This document shows positions 24,651-33,899 of a DNA stretch of 64,000 nt, piece after piece. The notes beneath the pieces are model-generated. The model was not told where the DNA came from, did no database searches, and saw only the letters and a program-made list of their open reading frames with translations. A program made the position numbers and the translations under genes. Numbering within the stretch: position 1 is the first letter of the stretch; every line of letters begins with the position of its first letter. The stretch is from an uncultured Acidobacteriaceae bacterium (GTDB lineage: Bacteria > Acidobacteriota > Terriglobia > Terriglobales > Acidobacteriaceae), in assembly GCA_937879855.1 (NCBI GenBank), contig CALFMO010000008.1:186001-250000 (forward strand), given 5' to 3'.

Positions 24651-25940
24651 ATGTCTAAGACCCTGGTTTCCCTTGCTCTCCTGTGTGCCAGTCTCCAGGC
24701 TCAAGTCACAGGAGCACCGATTACAGCGAATGCTGAACCATTCGCTGTAGGCTCCGCTGCCCCGGTCAATCCAGTTATCGAATGGAATAGAACTCTCCTC
24801 GAGATCCTACGGACTGCCGGAGCCCAGCCTCCCACCATTCATTCGACTCGCAGCTTTGCCATTCTGCATGCTTCCATCTTTGACGCGGTCAATAACATCG
24901 ACGGAACCTATACTCCGTACCTCGTACGTCTCTCGGACGTTTCGCGACTGGCTTCGCAACCAGCCGCGGCAGACCGAGCGGCGCATGACGTCCTCGTCGT
25001 ACTCTACCCGACGTTTCAGACAACGCTCGACGCTGAACTTCAGCAGGACTTGGCGCAGATTCCGGAAGGACAGGACAAAGCGGACGGCGTCACCGTCGGA
25101 CAAAAAGTTGCCGCGCAGATTCTGGCGTTCCGCAGCACCGACGGAGCGACTGTCACACTGCCTCCTTATATTCCGGGAAACCAGCCGGGAGACTACCAAT
25201 TGACGCCTCCCAATTTCGCACCAGCTGACTTTATACAATGGCCTCAGGTCACTCCGTTCGCCCTGGCACGTGCTGATGAATTTCGCCCGGGGCCGCCACC
25301 GCAGCTGACCAGCGAGGAGTACACAAAGACCTTCGATGAAGTCAAGAGTCTGGGTTTCATCAGCAGTAAGACTCGTACCCAGGAGCAGACGCTGATTGGA
25401 AGCTTCTGGAACGGCAACATTCAGGACTTCTGGAACGAAATCGCGCAGACCGCCGCGTTGGGACATCACCTCGGTCTGGCCCGTAGCGCGCGATTATTTG
25501 CTCTACTGAATATCAGCCTGGCTGACACTACGATCGCCTTCTTCGAGGCTAAGTATACCTACCAATTCTGGAGGCCAGTGACCGCGATTGAACTGGCCGG
25601 CGATGACGGCAATCCCGACACCGAGCCCGACCCGAATTGGCTCCCGTTGACGACCAAGACCGCTCCAGACCCTTCATACCCCTGCGCCCACAGTGCCATC
25701 AGTTTTGCTGGAGCCGAAGTCCTAAAGTCCGACCTAGGTGATCGGTTCACGTTTGATGTCACCTCCGAGTCGTTGAAGGGAGTTACGCGCCACTTCACCA
25801 GCTTCTCGGCGGCAGCGCAGGAGGCGGGCCTGAGCCGAATCTATGCCGGCCAGCATTTTCGGACCGACCACATCGCTGGCAAACGTCTCGGCAAGAACGT
25901 GGCAGAGTCGATCGTCGATACGATTCTGCTCGCGAGGTGA
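24651..25940 (+). CDS. Vanadium-dependent haloperoxidase-like (PAP2 superfamily) secreted protein
   Basis: 429 residues from ATG 24651 with AAGGA-type sequence upstream and a signal peptide. The three anchor motifs of the vanadium haloperoxidase/acid phosphatase fold are seen in order: KYTYQFWRPVTAI (about 300-312), PSYPCAHSAISFAGA (about 341) and SRIYAGQHFRTDHIAG (about 396). In typical members the middle motif is PSYPSGHS; here Ser-Gly is replaced by Cys-Ala, while the adjacent His is kept. The protein could bind vanadate or phosphate, but the substitution makes peroxidase activity uncertain. Monocistronic. Confidence 0.75.
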   Translation: MSKTLVSLALLCASLQAQVTGAPITANAEPFAVGSAAPVNPVIEWNRTLLEILRTAGAQPPTIHSTRSFAILHASIFDAVNNIDGTYTPYLVRLSDVSRLASQPAAADRAAHDVLVVLYPTFQTTLDAELQQDLAQIPEGQDKADGVTVGQKVAAQILAFRSTDGATVTLPPYIPGNQPGDYQLTPPNFAPADFIQWPQVTPFALARADEFRPGPPPQLTSEEYTKTFDEVKSLGFISSKTRTQEQTLIGSFWNGNIQDFWNEIAQTAALGHHLGLARSARLFALLNISLADTTIAFFEAKYTYQFWRPVTAIELAGDDGNPDTEPDPNWLPLTTKTAPDPSYPCAHSAISFAGAEVLKSDLGDRFTFDVTSESLKGVTRHFTSFSAAAQEAGLSRIYAGQHFRTDHIAGKRLGKNVAESIVDTILLAR

Positions 25941-26146
25941 ATGACAACCTGGAGTTGACCGAATGTGCGTCGTTAGGGAGTCTGCTTCGATACTAGATCA
26001 TAAGGACGCCAACGCGCGCTACCAGGCCGCTAGTGTATTGATCGACAGTGAAGCCGGCCGACAACGGATATGGACAATCTCACCAGACAGGCTTTTGGTA
26101 GGTTTGAAAAAAGCATCTAGGAACCGATGCTTCTCTAAACAGGCGG

Positions 26147-26172
26147 ACGCCACTGCCCGTTGGCAGTGGCGT
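26147..26172. other. Perfect 11-bp hairpin next to the tRNA remnant
   Basis: ACGCCACTGCC, loop CGTT, then the exact reverse complement. It lies 4 nt from the CCA end of the minus-strand tRNA remnant, where a tRNA terminator would be, though no T-tract follows. Confidence 0.6.
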
Positions 26173-26175
26173 TCA

Positions 26176-26250
26176 TGGTTGCGGAGATCGGATTTGAAGC
26201 GCCGACCTTTGGGTTATGCGATCTGACTAACCTCTCGATGAGAGTCGGAC
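26176..26250 (-). pseudogene. tRNA-Met-like remnant (CAT anticodon)
   Basis: On the minus strand the region reads CGCATAACCCAAAGGTCGG, then CTTCAAATCC and finally CTCCGCAACCA. This follows the anticodon loop (CAT), variable loop, T-loop and CCA end of a tRNA-Met. The T-stem does not pair properly and no 5' strand complementary to CTCCGCA is found upstream, so it is a degraded tRNA or an integration scar, not a working gene. Confidence 0.4.
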
Positions 26251-26679
26251 TGTACCTTCATCCACGAGAGATGATCGCCATCCAGTCTCTTCGCCTTCCC
26301 GCACCGTTGCGGGGCTTGGTTCTGTATTGCCATATCGCTTGCGCGACGTAGGTTCCACCGACTTTGACGAGTGATGTTCTGTTTTTATGCTCTGCACAAG
26401 TCCAAAACCTGTAGATTCCGGCACAGGACTATAGTCTCCAACCGGACACGCTAAGAGACGTGTTTTCAGCAACGCTGGAGGCTGCTGGAAAAGGGATTCT
26501 GGCACACTCGTGACAGTCTGCCACAGATCTCCCGAAGCCGACTTCGGGCCAGCGTCGTCCTTGGGGATCACTTCCGGTTTGCTCGTGACACGGCAAGAAT
26601 TCATTGCGCCCGCAATGCATTCCGGAACCCGATCGGGGTTGCGATGTAATAGTGAGGAACGCGTGATCTAGAACGCTGG

Positions 26680-29106
26680 TTACTCGTACCGCAACGCCAC
26701 CATAGGATCGACCTTTGCTGCGCGCCTCGCCGGAATGAAGCACGCAGCCAATGCGATGATCGTCAGCACCACGGCAACGCCTGCAAACGTTGCGGGATCG
26801 CGTACCGGAACCCCGTACACAATGCTCGACAGCGCCCGGCCAACCGCGAGTGCGCCGAGCAGGCCGATGCCGATTCCGATCAAACCAACTTTCATCCCCT
26901 CGGCAACGACCAGACGCTGCACAACCCCAGGCTGTGCACCGAGCGCGATGCGCAAGCCGATCTCGCGCGTGCGTTGATTCACCGAGTAGGCAAGTACGGC
27001 GTAGATTCCAATCGCAGCGATCAGCAGTGCCATACCCGCGAACAACATGAGCAGCCTTGCATTCAACCGAGGCTGAGCGGCGCTATTCGAAACCCAATCT
27101 TCCATCGTGCGCACGTTCGCCAAAGGAAGGTTCGGATCGAGTTCGCGCACTTTCTGGCGAATCATGGGAACGAGCGCCTCTGGTGAGCCGTCAGTACGCA
27201 CGACGATATCCATGCTGACGACGGAGACTCGCAAGGCCGTCGACCCTATCCGCCAGGCCAGCGGGTAATACAGTGCAGGCGACTGTTGATTCAAGGCGGT
27301 GTTGCGCACGTCGGCGACAACGCCCACAACCGAAAACTGCGTCTTGTTGGGATCGGCTGCGCGATAGAAAGTTCGGCCTATCGGATCGGTATCGCCCCAT
27401 AATCTTCTAGCCGTGTCTTGGCTGACGATTGTGACCGGCGGAGAATCGGGACCATCCGCGTAAGTAAAATACCGGCCGCGCAGCAGTGGGATGGACATGG
27501 TCTGAAAGTAGCTGCCACTCACCATGCGCCAATCAATCGCTGCCGGGGTACCAGGCGGAAGCACCGATTCTTGAGCGATGATCGGGCTCGTTGTATAGCT
27601 GCCTGCGCCGAAAGGAAGTCCACTCGAAACTGCTACGCTGCGAGCGCCGGGGATCGCCTGCAGCGAATCCAGCAGCGTGTGGTAGAACTGCGGCATGGCA
27701 GCGTTGATCGGATATTTCGCTGTTGGCAAGGCAAGCTGGAATGTGATCAACCGGTGTGAATCGAACCCGACGCGAGCGTGTTCCAGATTCGAAAGGGTGC
27801 GAATCAACAATCCAGCACCGATCAGCAGAACTGTAGCGAGCGCAAGCTCGACAGCAGCCAGCCCATTGCGCAGACGACCACGCACGCCCGACGAACCGCG
27901 CCCAGTCTGCTTCAGCACATCATGGATGTCGAGTTTGGTCATATGCCATGCAGGCGCAAGGCCGAATAGCAGTCCAGTGACGACAGTCGCTGCCACCGCA
28001 AACAACAGCGCCGTCGTGTCGACATGCACTTCGGGAATCGGAAGTGTATTAGCTGGCAATGTGCCATTCAGTGCCCGCACTGCCCAGAACGCTCCGGCTA
28101 AGCCCATCGCTCCACCGACAGAGGCCAGCGTGACGCTTTCAATCAGCAACTGGCGAATCAAACGAGCACGGCTGGCGCCGGCCGCCGTACGCACCGCCAT
28201 CTCCTGCTGGCGTGCGATTGCGCGCGACAACAACAAGTTTGCAATGTTCGCGCACGCAATGAGCAGAACAAAAAAGACGGCGAACAGCAGGACCAGCAGC
28301 CCGGTCTGAAGGTCTGGAGTGACGAACGTCTCTTTCAAGGTGAACAGGTGAACACCCCAGTCGCGGATCTCCGGATACGTCTGGTCCATGTGGGACGAGA
28401 TCGTGTCCATCTCCGCCTGTGCCTGCTGGCGCGAAACGCCGGCTTTGAGCAGGCCGAAAACGAGCAGCACGTGGTTGAGGCGAAGTTCTTTTGGCGGATC
28501 GATGACGAGCGGTGTATACACGTCGGCCGAGGAAATCAAGCTCAGGGTGGCGGGCGCGATGCCGACGATTGTCGTTGCCTGTCCGTTCAGGTTGATGGTT
28601 CTGCCGATCGCGTTTCGGTCGGCGCCAAAGCGGCGCTTCCACAGGCCTTCGCTGATCATGGCCACCGGAGTCGAACCGGGCTTTTCTTCATCGTCGGTGA
28701 ATGACCGACCGGTGACCGGCGATATGCCCAGAGTGCGAGTCAGGGCGGGACTAATCAGGTTCCCGTAGAGTTGCTCGGGATCGCCATTGCCGGTGAGGGT
28801 GTAGGTGCTGAATCCGACCGCGGCGATCTCCTGAAACGAATGTTGCTGCTCTCGCCAGGACAGAAAATTCAAAACTGATGCGCCGAAGCTGGGGAGATTG
28901 AGCTTGTCATTTTTCTCGGCGATCTGCAGCACGTGCGACGGATTTCGAAACGGCAACGGGCGCAGCAGTTCGGCGTTGACGAAACTGAAAATGGAAGTGT
29001 TGGCAGCGATCATGAGCGCCACCGTGAGCACAACTGCGACCGTAAAAAGCGGCGTGCGCAGCATTTTGCGTACGGCGTAGCGAATGTCTCCAATCAAAGT
29101 TTCCAT
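26680..29106 (-). CDS. ADOP-type ABC transporter permease (MacB/FtsX fold), first copy
   Basis: 808 residues from ATG 29106; GAGGAG ahead of it overlaps the stop of the preceding gene. It begins METLIGDIRYAVRKMLRTPL, the opening of the acidobacterial duplicated orphan permease family (TIGR03434 type). A periplasmic MacB-like domain follows the first helix, three helices with LIACANIANLLLSRAIARQQE lie mid-protein, and the second FtsX domain near the C-terminus has REIGLRIALGAQPG and ends IPARRAAKVDPMVALRYE. No ATPase gene accompanies it, hence the family name. It may move or sense envelope substrates. It forms a unit with the second copy and the hydrolase. Confidence 0.9.
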   Translation of the reverse strand: METLIGDIRYAVRKMLRTPLFTVAVVLTVALMIAANTSIFSFVNAELLRPLPFRNPSHVLQIAEKNDKLNLPSFGASVLNFLSWREQQHSFQEIAAVGFSTYTLTGNGDPEQLYGNLISPALTRTLGISPVTGRSFTDDEEKPGSTPVAMISEGLWKRRFGADRNAIGRTINLNGQATTIVGIAPATLSLISSADVYTPLVIDPPKELRLNHVLLVFGLLKAGVSRQQAQAEMDTISSHMDQTYPEIRDWGVHLFTLKETFVTPDLQTGLLVLLFAVFFVLLIACANIANLLLSRAIARQQEMAVRTAAGASRARLIRQLLIESVTLASVGGAMGLAGAFWAVRALNGTLPANTLPIPEVHVDTTALLFAVAATVVTGLLFGLAPAWHMTKLDIHDVLKQTGRGSSGVRGRLRNGLAAVELALATVLLIGAGLLIRTLSNLEHARVGFDSHRLITFQLALPTAKYPINAAMPQFYHTLLDSLQAIPGARSVAVSSGLPFGAGSYTTSPIIAQESVLPPGTPAAIDWRMVSGSYFQTMSIPLLRGRYFTYADGPDSPPVTIVSQDTARRLWGDTDPIGRTFYRAADPNKTQFSVVGVVADVRNTALNQQSPALYYPLAWRIGSTALRVSVVSMDIVVRTDGSPEALVPMIRQKVRELDPNLPLANVRTMEDWVSNSAAQPRLNARLLMLFAGMALLIAAIGIYAVLAYSVNQRTREIGLRIALGAQPGVVQRLVVAEGMKVGLIGIGIGLLGALAVGRALSSIVYGVPVRDPATFAGVAVVLTIIALAACFIPARRAAKVDPMVALRYE

Positions 29107-29114
29107 TTCACTCC

Positions 29115-31562
29115 TCACTCGTAACGCAGAGCTACCATGGGATCGACCTGGGCCGCGCGGCGTGCAGGTATGCACCCAGCTAATGCTGCTACGGCAATCA
29201 GTATGATCGAGGCCGCAGCGAAGGTCAGCGGGTCCCACGATCGAACTCCGTACAGCAGGTGCGAAAGAATTGAGAGAGTTCGGGTGAGGACTACTGTACC
29301 TACGGCACCGACCGCTATGCCAAGCAGCACTAGTTTCAATTCTTGTCCAATAAACAGGCGAAGAACTTTTCCTTTACTTGCGCCAAGCGCCATGCGAATA
29401 CCGATCTCCTGCACGCGCTGTGTGATGGAATAGGAAATCATGCCGTAAATTCCGACTGACGCCAGCAGCAAAGCCAGCCCCGCAAACGCGCCGAGCAGAA
29501 TCATTGGAAAGCGCTGCGCAGACATGGAATCCGAAATAATCTGCCGCATCGTTTGCACGTTGTATATCGGCTGGTCATTGCTGTCTTGATAGATCGCTGC
29601 CTTGACCGCAGGGATTAGCGTCGCAGCGTCGAGCGGCGTGCGAACGATTATGCTCGCGTCGGGATAATTGAAGGGCACCCACTGGTCCGGATCTTGATAC
29701 AGCGAATAATACGCCTGATACTGATTGGCCGGACCGCTATCCTGCAGGTCTGCATATGTCACGTGGTTTACGACGCCGACAATCGCGCATGGACCAAACG
29801 CCGCGAATCCGGCAGTGATGGTATGCCCGATAGGTTTTCCATCGGGGAAAAACGCCCGAACAAAATTGTTGTCGATGACTGCTACGCAGGGCGATTTTGT
29901 GTCGTCGTGCTCGGTCAGAAAACGCCCTTGAAGCAGTTGCATTCCCATGGTGCGAAGATAATCTGGTCCGGTAAGAAACCAGCCCATTCGTGGCGCAGCC
30001 TGCAGCGATTCTGGTTTTTGGGAGTCGAGCCAAAATGGCAGGTATCCCCCCTGTCCGCTCAGCGGAACCGCGGTAGAAAAGTCTGCCGTCTCCACCCCAG
30101 GGATCTGACGAATTCGTTCGATCAACTGTTTGTAAGCGACGCGAGTGCCCGAAGGCGTTTTTGTGAGCGAATGTGAGACACCAACCTTGAGGGCCATGAT
30201 GTTATTGCTATCAAAGCCCGGATTAACGTTCCACAAGTGAAGAATTGTGCGAAACAGCAGGCCGGCGGCCACTAGCAGCACGAGCGTTAGCGCTACTTGT
30301 ACAACTACGAAACTGCTCTGAGTACGACGATGGACGATGGTCGAACCTCGCCCACCCTCCTTAAGCGATAATTGCAGATCGGCGCTCCAACTTTTGAGAG
30401 CAGGCGCGAGGCCAAACAAAATCCCAACCATCAGCGAGACTATCAATGTGTAGAGCAGGACGGGAGCGTTCACGCTAACGTCCTCGCTGCGCGGCAAGAT
30501 TCCAGGCATCGCCGGCAAGGCGAAACTAATTCCGAGGAAAGCAATCAAGCTCCCCAAACCGGCGCCGGTGAGTGAAAGAATGACGCTTTCTGTCAATAGT
30601 TGCCGCATGAGGCGCGAGCGATTCGCCCCAAGCGCCGACCGAATGGCAAACTCTCTGCCGCGTCCCGCTGAACGGGCCAGAAGGAGATTGGCAATATTCG
30701 CGCAGGCGATCAACAAAACCAGTCCAACTGCACCTAAGAGTAAAGCGAGTGTCTGACCGGCATCGCCAACGATTACCTGCTTTAGAGGCTCAACATAAAT
30801 TCCCAAGTCTCGGTTGTCGTTTGGATACAGACGATCGAGACGACTCTGGATTGTACTCATCTCCGCCTGGCTTTGAGATAGGCTCACTCCCAGTTTCACG
30901 CGCGCCAAGGTGAAGATGCCATCATGACTTGCTCGATTGTTCAGTATTAACGGGTCTAACTGCCCGAGAGGCGTATAAACGTCGACGTCGTCATTGAGAC
31001 GAAATCCAGCGGGAGCGACCCCTACAATCGAATAATTCACGCCGTCCAGTGTTACGCTCTTGCTCAGTACTGCGGGGCTGCGGGCAAACCGTTCCCTCCA
31101 CAACCGATGGCTAATGACTACCACCGGCGCTCCCCCGTGCTGATTTTCTTCGGGGGTAATTTCTCGCCCCAGCGCCAGTTTCGTTCCGAGCGTGCTGAAG
31201 AAACCCGAGGAGACTTGGCTGGCCTTAAGGTGCGAAGGCGCGCCAGGAAACGTGAGGTCAATTTGTTGCTCCCTAAACGCAGCCATCTGTTGAAACGATC
31301 GAGCGCTCTGCTGCCAGTCTTGAAAGTTTGGATATGAATCCCAGACACGTGGAAAGCGTGGATTGCTTTCCCAAACCACAACCAGACGATCCGGCTCGCG
31401 ATAGTGCAGTGGCGCGAGTACCACGCCTTCCAGGACGCTGAAGATTGCCGTATTCGCACCAATCCCTAGGGCCAAAGTAATAACGGCGACCGTGGTGAAT
31501 CCTGGGCTCTTTTGCAACTGCCGCAGCGCATAGCGGAAATCTTGACCCAATGCAGATATCAT
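29115..31562 (-). CDS. ADOP-type ABC transporter permease, second copy
   Basis: 815 residues from ATG 31562. Same architecture as its downstream neighbour: N-terminal FRYALRQLQKSPGFTTVAV, MacB-like periplasmic domain, LIACANIANLLLARSAGRGRE, and a C-terminal QEIGIRMALGASKGKVLRL ending IPARRAAQVDPMVALRYE. The two copies are clearly paralogous but well diverged. The stop lies 8 nt before the start of the first copy, and its own start is 21 nt after the hydrolase stop, so the three genes likely form an operon from ECF-type site J. Confidence 0.9.
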   Translation of the reverse strand: MISALGQDFRYALRQLQKSPGFTTVAVITLALGIGANTAIFSVLEGVVLAPLHYREPDRLVVVWESNPRFPRVWDSYPNFQDWQQSARSFQQMAAFREQQIDLTFPGAPSHLKASQVSSGFFSTLGTKLALGREITPEENQHGGAPVVVISHRLWRERFARSPAVLSKSVTLDGVNYSIVGVAPAGFRLNDDVDVYTPLGQLDPLILNNRASHDGIFTLARVKLGVSLSQSQAEMSTIQSRLDRLYPNDNRDLGIYVEPLKQVIVGDAGQTLALLLGAVGLVLLIACANIANLLLARSAGRGREFAIRSALGANRSRLMRQLLTESVILSLTGAGLGSLIAFLGISFALPAMPGILPRSEDVSVNAPVLLYTLIVSLMVGILFGLAPALKSWSADLQLSLKEGGRGSTIVHRRTQSSFVVVQVALTLVLLVAAGLLFRTILHLWNVNPGFDSNNIMALKVGVSHSLTKTPSGTRVAYKQLIERIRQIPGVETADFSTAVPLSGQGGYLPFWLDSQKPESLQAAPRMGWFLTGPDYLRTMGMQLLQGRFLTEHDDTKSPCVAVIDNNFVRAFFPDGKPIGHTITAGFAAFGPCAIVGVVNHVTYADLQDSGPANQYQAYYSLYQDPDQWVPFNYPDASIIVRTPLDAATLIPAVKAAIYQDSNDQPIYNVQTMRQIISDSMSAQRFPMILLGAFAGLALLLASVGIYGMISYSITQRVQEIGIRMALGASKGKVLRLFIGQELKLVLLGIAVGAVGTVVLTRTLSILSHLLYGVRSWDPLTFAAASIILIAVAALAGCIPARRAAQVDPMVALRYE

Positions 31563-31583
31563 TCGTAGCCTCAGAACAAACTG

Positions 31584-32591
31584 CTAAAATCCGGTCAACT
31601 TACGGCTAGAGGGGGTGCAATCACTAACGATTGGTGCGCACAACTGGCGAACGGCATCGACTATTGCTTCGGGGCGTTGTCTTGGAATATCGTGCCCCAC
31701 ATCCGACAGAATCACCTGCTTACCGCGCGTTGAGGTTTGTAGCAGTCGCGGCTGCAGCGTCCGTACCCAGAGTTGCTGAAAGCGAGTGAAATCTTCCGGG
31801 CTAAGAGCGCTTCTCAGGGTCTCATCCCGTTGGGTAGCCGTTAATACCACTAAAGGTTTATCGCCGAGCGTGCCCGATACACGGGCTTGCTCGGCACTGG
31901 TTTGAATTTCTTTCAACTCGCTAGCTCGAGCTTTCAGATATTTCGACTGAAGTATCAGATAGGCGTCAGAACCGAGGAATTTTCGAAATCTCAGCCTTGC
32001 GATGCCGAGCGTAATCTGTGGCGGCATCCAATCGGCCTGGCCTTGCCAACGGCTCAATAGCTCTACGCCGAAGCGCCTCCAAGCTAACGGCAGGAGCTGA
32101 TACTGATCTTCCTGCGGAGAATCTGCGAGGACCATGCCTGCGACTTCGTTCGGGAATTCTCCGTTAAAAACGCGCACATTGTAACCTCCGAACGAGTGAC
32201 CCACCAAAATATACGGCGGGTATTCCCCAGCATTTTGCAGAAGCGTGTGCAGTTCGCGAGAAATCTGCAAACTTGTTCGTGGGAGTGGTCCGGCATCGCT
32301 CTCCCCGTAACCAGCACGGTCATAGGAACAAACCCGGGTGAAGCTTGAGATTCGCAGTTGTACGGGCCGCCATTCGGACAACAGGTCGCCCAAGCCGCTC
32401 TCAAGAACTACAGTTGGGCTGCCATTTCCTGCACAGTTGATTTTCAAACGGTAACCGCCGACATCCACAAGACGGCCCGGTTCTGGGGAGCGACGGGCGT
32501 CCATGCGACTTCCGAGGATCTCGTAGGCTGCGCCAATCATTGGCAACATCAATATGGAACCGAAAATCGTTAGTAGAACTTTGCGTCGCAT
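31584..32591 (-). CDS. Alpha/beta hydrolase, membrane-anchored or secreted
   Basis: 335 residues from ATG 32591. An N-terminal hydrophobic segment (VLLTIFGSILMLPMIGAAYEIL) acts as a signal or anchor. The alpha/beta-hydrolase features are clear: YDRAGYGESD after strand 4, the nucleophile elbow VGHSFGGY (Ser near residue 137), a likely acid after PLVVLTATQRDE, and the catalytic His in LSDVGHDIPRQRP. Substrate is unknown; an ester is likely. It heads a unit with two ADOP permeases and has ECF-type site J about 130 nt upstream. Confidence 0.8.
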   Translation of the reverse strand: MRRKVLLTIFGSILMLPMIGAAYEILGSRMDARRSPEPGRLVDVGGYRLKINCAGNGSPTVVLESGLGDLLSEWRPVQLRISSFTRVCSYDRAGYGESDAGPLPRTSLQISRELHTLLQNAGEYPPYILVGHSFGGYNVRVFNGEFPNEVAGMVLADSPQEDQYQLLPLAWRRFGVELLSRWQGQADWMPPQITLGIARLRFRKFLGSDAYLILQSKYLKARASELKEIQTSAEQARVSGTLGDKPLVVLTATQRDETLRSALSPEDFTRFQQLWVRTLQPRLLQTSTRGKQVILSDVGHDIPRQRPEAIVDAVRQLCAPIVSDCTPSSRKLTGF

Positions 32592-32721
32592 GAGAGAGCC
32601 TTGTGCCCAACGGCCGGGCGATCGCGGGTATTCTCCACTTGCTCGGCAACTCGGAAGACCGCGATTCGCGTTGAGGATGCAGAGCGTTCTTTGAGATCGT
32701 CTCGACTCGGCTCTAAATAAA

Positions 32722-32749
32722 CAAAACCACCGAGCAGCAGTTTTATTCC
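32722..32749 (-). promoter_or_regulatory. ECF-type promoter (site J) of the hydrolase-ADOP unit
   Basis: On the minus strand, GGAATAAA (32749-32742), a 14-nt spacer, and GTTTTG (32727-32722). It lies inside a short open frame at 32570-32803, which is therefore probably not a gene. Confidence 0.5.
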
Positions 32750-32879
32750 ATAACGCAGCGAATAATTTCCGGGGAACAAAACCCAGTCCTCGCGGTTATC
32801 CACTTAGAGGCGCGCACAGCTCCTACCCGGAGAACTAAAGTCGCTGGCTACTTGCGATTCTGCGCGCAGGATCAGCATA

Positions 32880-33899
32880 ATGAGGAAGCTATCTCTCCAC
32901 TCAGCGCGTGCCTTGGTGATCGCCTTGGCCCTTGTGGGCTACGCGTTGCCTCCGACCAGTTTAGCACAGAACTCCGCTGGAAATACTCCCCTGACCCGAG
33001 CTGCTCAACAACTGCAAGCCGAGAGTGGCCCTTCCGCCGGATCTCCGGCGCTCAGGGCTGATTCGAGGCCAATCAAGGTAGACGTCAGTCTAGTGCTGCT
33101 GTCAGTGTCCGTAGTAGACCCGCTGAACCGCGAGGTTGTCGGCCTGGATAAGGAAAACTTCGAAGTCCTCGAGGGAAAGGAAAAGCAAGTGATTCGGCAC
33201 TTTTCTGGTGAGGACGCTCCTATTTCGCTGGGCGTCATCTTCGATGTAAGCGGCAGCATGGCGGATAAGATCGACCGGGCACGTGATGCTGTCGTCGAGT
33301 TTTTCAAAACAGCCAACCCCCAAGACGAGTTCTTTATGATCACATTCAACGACCAGCCACAGGGAGTCGTGGATTTCACACAATCGGTGGAGGATATCGC
33401 GGAAAGGCTTCTTAACACCGTGCCCAAAGGTCGCACGGCCCTCCTGGACGCGATTTACCTGGGCCTTCGCAAGATGAATGCCGCCAAATACGAGAAAAAA
33501 GCATTACTCATCATCTCCGATGGGGGAGACAATCACAGCCGCTATTCGGAGAGCGAGATTAAGAACTTGGTCAAGGAATCGGATGTACAGATTTATTCAA
33601 TTGGCATTTATGACCACTATTTCCAAACTGAAGAGGAACGGTTGGGCCCGCAGTTGTTGAGTGATATTTCAGAGATCACGGGTGGTCGCGCGTTCTCAAT
33701 TGAAAATCCCAACGACTTGACGGATGTCGCGGCCAAGATTGGGGTCGAATTGCGCAACCAATATCTGCTGGGATACCGGCCAACCACTTCGGTGCGCGAC
33801 GGTAAATGGCACAAGATGCAAGTGAAGATCATTCCACCCAAGGGACTGCCGCCTCTGCGGGTTTACGCGAGGACCGGCTACTATGCGTCTTCCGAATGA
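32880..33899 (+). CDS. VWFA-related acidobacterial domain protein
   Basis: 339 residues from ATG 32880. A signal peptide ends near SLAQ. After a linker, VDVSLVLLSVSVVDPLNREVVGLDKENFEV is the presequence of the VWFA-related acidobacterial domain (TIGR03436 type). The von Willebrand A fold follows with a full metal-ion-dependent adhesion site: DVSGSM (about 122), GRTALLDAI and IISDGGDN. The protein is probably exported and binds a partner or surface through the metal site. The ATG of the next gene overlaps its stop (ATGA). Confidence 0.85.
   Translation: MRKLSLHSARALVIALALVGYALPPTSLAQNSAGNTPLTRAAQQLQAESGPSAGSPALRADSRPIKVDVSLVLLSVSVVDPLNREVVGLDKENFEVLEGKEKQVIRHFSGEDAPISLGVIFDVSGSMADKIDRARDAVVEFFKTANPQDEFFMITFNDQPQGVVDFTQSVEDIAERLLNTVPKGRTALLDAIYLGLRKMNAAKYEKKALLIISDGGDNHSRYSESEIKNLVKESDVQIYSIGIYDHYFQTEEERLGPQLLSDISEITGGRAFSIENPNDLTDVAAKIGVELRNQYLLGYRPTTSVRDGKWHKMQVKIIPPKGLPPLRVYARTGYYASSE

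Larger units (their letters stand above)
25941..26679. other. Intergenic region with tRNA remnant and hairpin
   Basis: Nothing protein-coding is convincing here. It holds the 26147-26172 hairpin and the tRNA-Met-like remnant at 26176-26250. The ADOP genes converge from the right. Confidence 0.45.

Noticed and set aside
24639..24668. GGAATAAG before the haloperoxidase as a further ECF-type promoter
   Set aside because: It overlaps the ribosome-binding region and start codon, and no GTT box is found at 14-15 nt.
32570..32803. 77-codon minus-strand open frame before the hydrolase
   Set aside because: Contains ECF-type site J and overlaps the hydrolase start; no motif or ribosome site.
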